Shown: positions 13,220-15,441 of the stretch, piece by piece | How the letters are laid out: each line of letters opens with the position of its first letter | Position numbering within the stretch: the stretch's first letter is position 1 | NCBI GenBank assembly: GCA_048884925.1 | Contig: JBHLQK010000049.1 | Coordinates: forward strand, 1-15,441 | Origin: SMTZ1-83 sp048884925 | Lineage (GTDB): Archaea; Asgardarchaeota; Thorarchaeia; Thorarchaeales; Thorarchaeaceae | Length of the DNA: 15,441 nucleotides | Reading direction: 5' to 3' | Notes under the pieces: model-generated | What the model saw: the letters and a program-made list of their open reading frames with translations, nothing else | Databases searched by the model: none | Told to the model about the DNA's origin: nothing | Program-made: the position numbers and the translations under genes

Positions 13220-14131
13220 TTACTTGGCTGGAATTATTCTGTTTCTTAGATAGCCGATTTTCTCAATATAGAGCTCCATTTGATCACCAGGCTTGAGAAA
13301 CTCAGGCGGATCTCTTGCGAATCCGACTCCGGATGGTGTGCCTGTTGCGATGATATCAGCTGGTTCAAGGGTGAAGGATTGTGACAGATGAGAAACTATC
13401 TGACGTACACCATAACGAAGCAGTGATGTGCTTGAGTCCTGTTTTACAACTCCATTGATCTTTGTCTGCATCGTCAGACCTGAACCATCTCCCAGCTCAT
13501 CGACCGTGACAATGCACGGCCCTAGAGGTCCTAAGCCATCAAGAGACTTACCTCTTATCCATTGACCGTCTCCACTCTGAAGGTCTCGGGCGCTCACGTC
13601 ATTGATTATTGTATAGCCAGCCACGTAGTCTAGAGCATTCTCTTCATCGATATCTTTACAGGTCTTTCCAATAACAACCGCAAGCTCTACCTCCCAGTCC
13701 AGTTTATCTGAAACCTTCGGCAGAGGGATTACATCATCAGGGTTCACAATACAAGATGAGAATTTAGCGAATATTACCGGGAATCCGGGTTTTTCTCTTC
13801 CTGTTTCTTCAATATGCTCCTTGTAATTCAGACCAAGAGCCACTATCTTGCCAGGCCGATATATTGGGGCCAGAATTTTGACAGAATAAGTAGGAAAAAC
13901 GAGAGGGCGCTCAAGCACAGGGAGCTTCTCAAACTTCTCTACTATAGACCTAACGGCATCTATTCCTGCTTCCCAAGTGAGAAGGTCCTTCATAGTTGTT
14001 GGGAATCTCTGTCCATTCGTGAGGTAGGTAGAGCCAAAATACCGAGCAGCATCCGGAAGATCGAGAATCCCACCCTCAACCTCAACACCAATTGATGACA
14101 CGCCAAGCCGTGAGTAAGTGAAAAGCCGCAT
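13220..14131 (-). CDS. Fumarylacetoacetate-hydrolase (FAH) family protein
   Basis: A 303-residue cytoplasmic enzyme of the FAH/2-hydroxyhepta-diene-dioate isomerase superfamily. Members hydrolyse or isomerise beta-keto acids such as acylpyruvates or decarboxylate oxaloacetate. The variable N-terminal domain covers about 1-85. The catalytic domain starts with KIVALGLNYKEHIEE (95-109, H106) and carries the metal ligands E147 and E149 (LDWEVELAVVIG) and D178 (INDVSARD). K195 lies in RGKSLDGLGPLGP and the family loop is TGTPSGVG (263-270). All key residues are present. The precise substrate cannot be assigned. ATG at 14131-14129 gives the normal N terminus. It stands alone on the minus strand, converging on the GH36 gene and diverging from the small Cys protein. 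Confidence 0.9.
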   Translation of the reverse strand: MRLFTYSRLGVSSIGVEVEGGILDLPDAARYFGSTYLTNGQRFPTTMKDLLTWEAGIDAVRSIVEKFEKLPVLERPLVFPTYSVKILAPIYRPGKIVALGLNYKEHIEETGREKPGFPVIFAKFSSCIVNPDDVIPLPKVSDKLDWEVELAVVIGKTCKDIDEENALDYVAGYTIINDVSARDLQSGDGQWIRGKSLDGLGPLGPCIVTVDELGDGSGLTMQTKINGVVKQDSSTSLLRYGVRQIVSHLSQSFTLEPADIIATGTPSGVGFARDPPEFLKPGDQMELYIEKIGYLRNRIIPAK

Positions 14132-14242
14132 GACGCCTATTACTCTGTGGTGTCATTAATCTTTAGCGGTAGTAATGAAACAGGTGCTGCACCATCTGAT
14201 TTATCCGATACTAGTAGAGTCAGTTTTAAGGAGTGTTCATAT
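14132..14242. promoter_or_regulatory. Divergent promoter region with a short palindrome
   Basis: This 111-bp gap lies between the FAH gene and the small Cys-protein gene. GGTGC (14183-14187) and GCACC (14189-14193) form an 11-bp palindrome about one base, a possible operator. TTAAT and TTTAT stretches near 14155 and 14200 could be TATA boxes, but neither is convincing. An open frame runs through it from GTG at 14147, but the better start is TTG at 14243. Confidence 0.35.
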
Positions 14243-14572
14243 TTGACAAGCAAACCAACTCTCGAAGATCTTCCGGATGAGGTGTTTGTTGCCCTAGGGA
14301 GAAGAGGCATGGAAGGAATCCCTCTAAAGGAATGTACGTATGAATGTGATGGCAAGGAACTATCGCTAATAGAAATGAATAGAGAGCCGGAGAAGATAAC
14401 TGGCAGTGGTATCGAGAATGTAGTAGAGAATTGGATTGTTGAATGCAGCACATGCAAGAAACCCTTCACTATTAGCTGCAAAATCCGCTATGTCGATGGT
14501 GAAAGAATGGACACCATGGTAAACCTCTTGGACGATGAGGGTAATGACTTGGGATGGTTAGGAAGCTATTAG
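14243..14572 (+). CDS. Small cysteine-containing protein of unknown function
   Basis: The frame is open from GTG at 14147, but TTG at 14243 is preceded by AAGGAG (14228-14233) with a 9-base spacer and gives a 109-residue protein beginning MTSKPTLEDLPDEV. The longer form would add a low-complexity Ser/Thr-rich stretch that reads like non-coding DNA. Visible features are C31 and C35 (CTYEC), a CxxC knuckle C68/C71 (ECSTCKKPF) and C79, in a protein otherwise rich in Glu and Asp. One metal-binding site is plausible but not proven. The C terminus is acidic (NLLDDEGNDLGWLGSY). I do not recognise the family. Its stop directly abuts the next gene in the same frame, so the two are probably co-transcribed. 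Confidence 0.65.
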   Translation: MTSKPTLEDLPDEVFVALGRRGMEGIPLKECTYECDGKELSLIEMNREPEKITGSGIENVVENWIVECSTCKKPFTISCKIRYVDGERMDTMVNLLDDEGNDLGWLGSY

Positions 14573-14581
14573 GTGAGCCAT

Positions 14582-15441
14582 TTGACGAGGAAGTACAAGA
14601 TTTCCGTGTTACCTGGAGATGGGATAGGTAGGGAAGTAGTTCCAGAAGCTGTTGACGTGATGAAAACGGCCGTGTCTAGCACCAGCGGGCTGGAGGTTGA
14701 GCTTCACGAGTTTGAATGTGGGGGACAGTACTTTCTCAAGAACGGACGTGAATGGTCAGAGGAGGCTGAAATCTTCACTAAGGAGGAGGCTCATGCGATT
14801 CTGCTCGGAGGGGTCGGTGCCAAGGATGCAACAGGCAAGACTGTTAGACGACAAGATGGGAATATGGCTGGTTATGGTGTTGTCATTGGACTAAGACAGG
14901 ACCTTGATCTATATGCCAATGTAAGACCAGTAAAACTGTATGAGGGTGTCCCAACACCTCTCGCTGAGAAAGAACCCAATGATATCGATATGGTCATTGT
15001 GAGAGAGAACACAGAGGGATTATACATACCTGCAAGGGGCAGACTTACTGGACGGGAAGAGGGTGATCTCGCTGTTGATTTACGTGTAATTACTGCCAGT
15101 GGGGCGGAAAGAATCTCTAGGTACGCCTTCAATCATGCTATGGGAAGAAAAGGTGCACCCGGTGATGGGCAAAAACGAGTAACGTGTGTGGACAAAAGCA
15201 ACCTTCTCGAAGGCTGCAGGCTATTCCGAGAGTCCTTCGATAGAATTGGAGAGGGCTTTCCAGATATCGAAAAGGACTATGCGTATGTAGATGCGTGGAC
15301 TCTATTTGCAATTCAGAATCCTGAGCGTTTTGATGTAGTTGTGGCGCCCAATGAGTTCGGGGACATCATAAGCGATCTGGGAGGTGCCATCCAAGGTGGG
15401 CTTGGAGTTTCTCCGTCCGGAAATATTGGTGAAAAGAATGG
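14582..15441 (+). CDS. Isopropylmalate/isocitrate-type beta-decarboxylating dehydrogenase (5' part; continues beyond the window)
   Basis: NAD(P)-dependent metal-dependent dehydrogenase that oxidises and decarboxylates a 2-hydroxy-3-carboxy acid. Candidates are 3-isopropylmalate (LeuB), homoisocitrate/isocitrate or D-malate/tartrate. About 287 codons are visible of an expected 330-350. Motifs are VLPGDGIGREVV (9-20), substrate Arg in GLRQDLDLYANVRP (R105), RENTEG (141-146), CVDKSNLL with K205, DAWTLF, and the metal-binding NEFGDIISDLGGA (D261, D265), then GGLGVSPSGNIG. The start is uncertain. TTG at 14582 follows AGGTGA (14571-14576), a match to the archaeal Shine-Dalgarno. GTG at 14573, directly after the upstream TAG, follows AGGA (14560) and would add three residues. 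Specificity residues cannot be judged with confidence. Confidence 0.88.
   Translation, partial: MTRKYKISVLPGDGIGREVVPEAVDVMKTAVSSTSGLEVELHEFECGGQYFLKNGREWSEEAEIFTKEEAHAILLGGVGAKDATGKTVRRQDGNMAGYGVVIGLRQDLDLYANVRPVKLYEGVPTPLAEKEPNDIDMVIVRENTEGLYIPARGRLTGREEGDLAVDLRVITASGAERISRYAFNHAMGRKGAPGDGQKRVTCVDKSNLLEGCRLFRESFDRIGEGFPDIEKDYAYVDAWTLFAIQNPERFDVVVAPNEFGDIISDLGGAIQGGLGVSPSGNIGEKN

Noticed and set aside
14147..14242. N-terminal extension of the Cys protein from GTG 14147
   Set aside because: There is no Shine-Dalgarno there, the segment is Ser/Thr-rich without pattern, and a strong AAGGAG sits before TTG 14243.
1..15441. CRISPR arrays, tRNA or rRNA genes, insertion sequences, phage or defence genes
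   Set aside because: No regularly spaced repeats, cloverleaf sequence, transposase or integrase motif, or known defence domain was seen on either strand.

Overview
The window reads as a chromosomal segment of an archaeon of moderate GC content. The evidence is four genes of the archaeal methanofuran pathway (mfnB, mfnD, mfnF, mfnE), a COG1411-type HisA relative, TATA-like boxes placed for leaderless or short-leader transcripts, and TTG start codons behind Shine-Dalgarno sequences that match the archaeal 16S tail. The membrane-anchored subtilase with a C-terminal amidotransferase-like region and the TPR proteins would suit an Asgard (Thorarchaeota-like) genome. That lineage guess rests on general impression and is weak. 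No mobile element, CRISPR array, tRNA or rRNA is visible.

Layout. At 99-2081 (+) lies a membrane-anchored extracellular subtilisin-family protease. A 286-bp gap rich in inverted and direct repeats follows. The methanofuran block is next: mfnB (2368-3084, +) converges, with a 1-bp gap, on the tightly overlapping minus-strand operon mfnD-mfnF-mfnE (6011 down to 3086). A HisA-like TIM-barrel gene (6076-6792, +) diverges from mfnD across a 64-bp shared promoter that holds a 29-bp palindrome. Then come an MFS transporter (6863-8095), a HisJ-like PHP phosphatase (8166-9020), a small four-helix membrane protein (9061-9492), a soluble TPR protein (9540-10205), a membrane TPR protein (10267-10815) and a GH36 alpha-galactosidase-like protein (about 10915-13209), all on +. 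A fumarylacetoacetate-hydrolase-family enzyme (14131-13220) is on -. A small cysteine-containing protein (14243-14572) and the 5' part of an isopropylmalate/isocitrate-type dehydrogenase (from about 14582 past the window end) are on +.

How they work together. MfnB makes the furan phosphate from triose phosphate. MfnE activates the aminated furan as a diphosphate, MfnD makes gamma-glutamyltyramine, and MfnF joins the two halves. Missing from the window are MfnA (tyrosine decarboxylase) and MfnC (the aminotransferase). A cell keeping this set presumably runs tetrahydromethanopterin/methanofuran C1 chemistry, for example an archaeal Wood-Ljungdahl branch. The genes to the right do not form an obvious pathway. 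The HisA-like and HisJ-like proteins are not accompanied by other histidine genes.

Most unusual points: the protease's resemblance to eukaryotic site-1 protease in domain order, the palindromic bidirectional promoter between mfnD and the HisA-like gene, and the repeat-laden leader of mfnB. I found no clearly new defence or mobile system.
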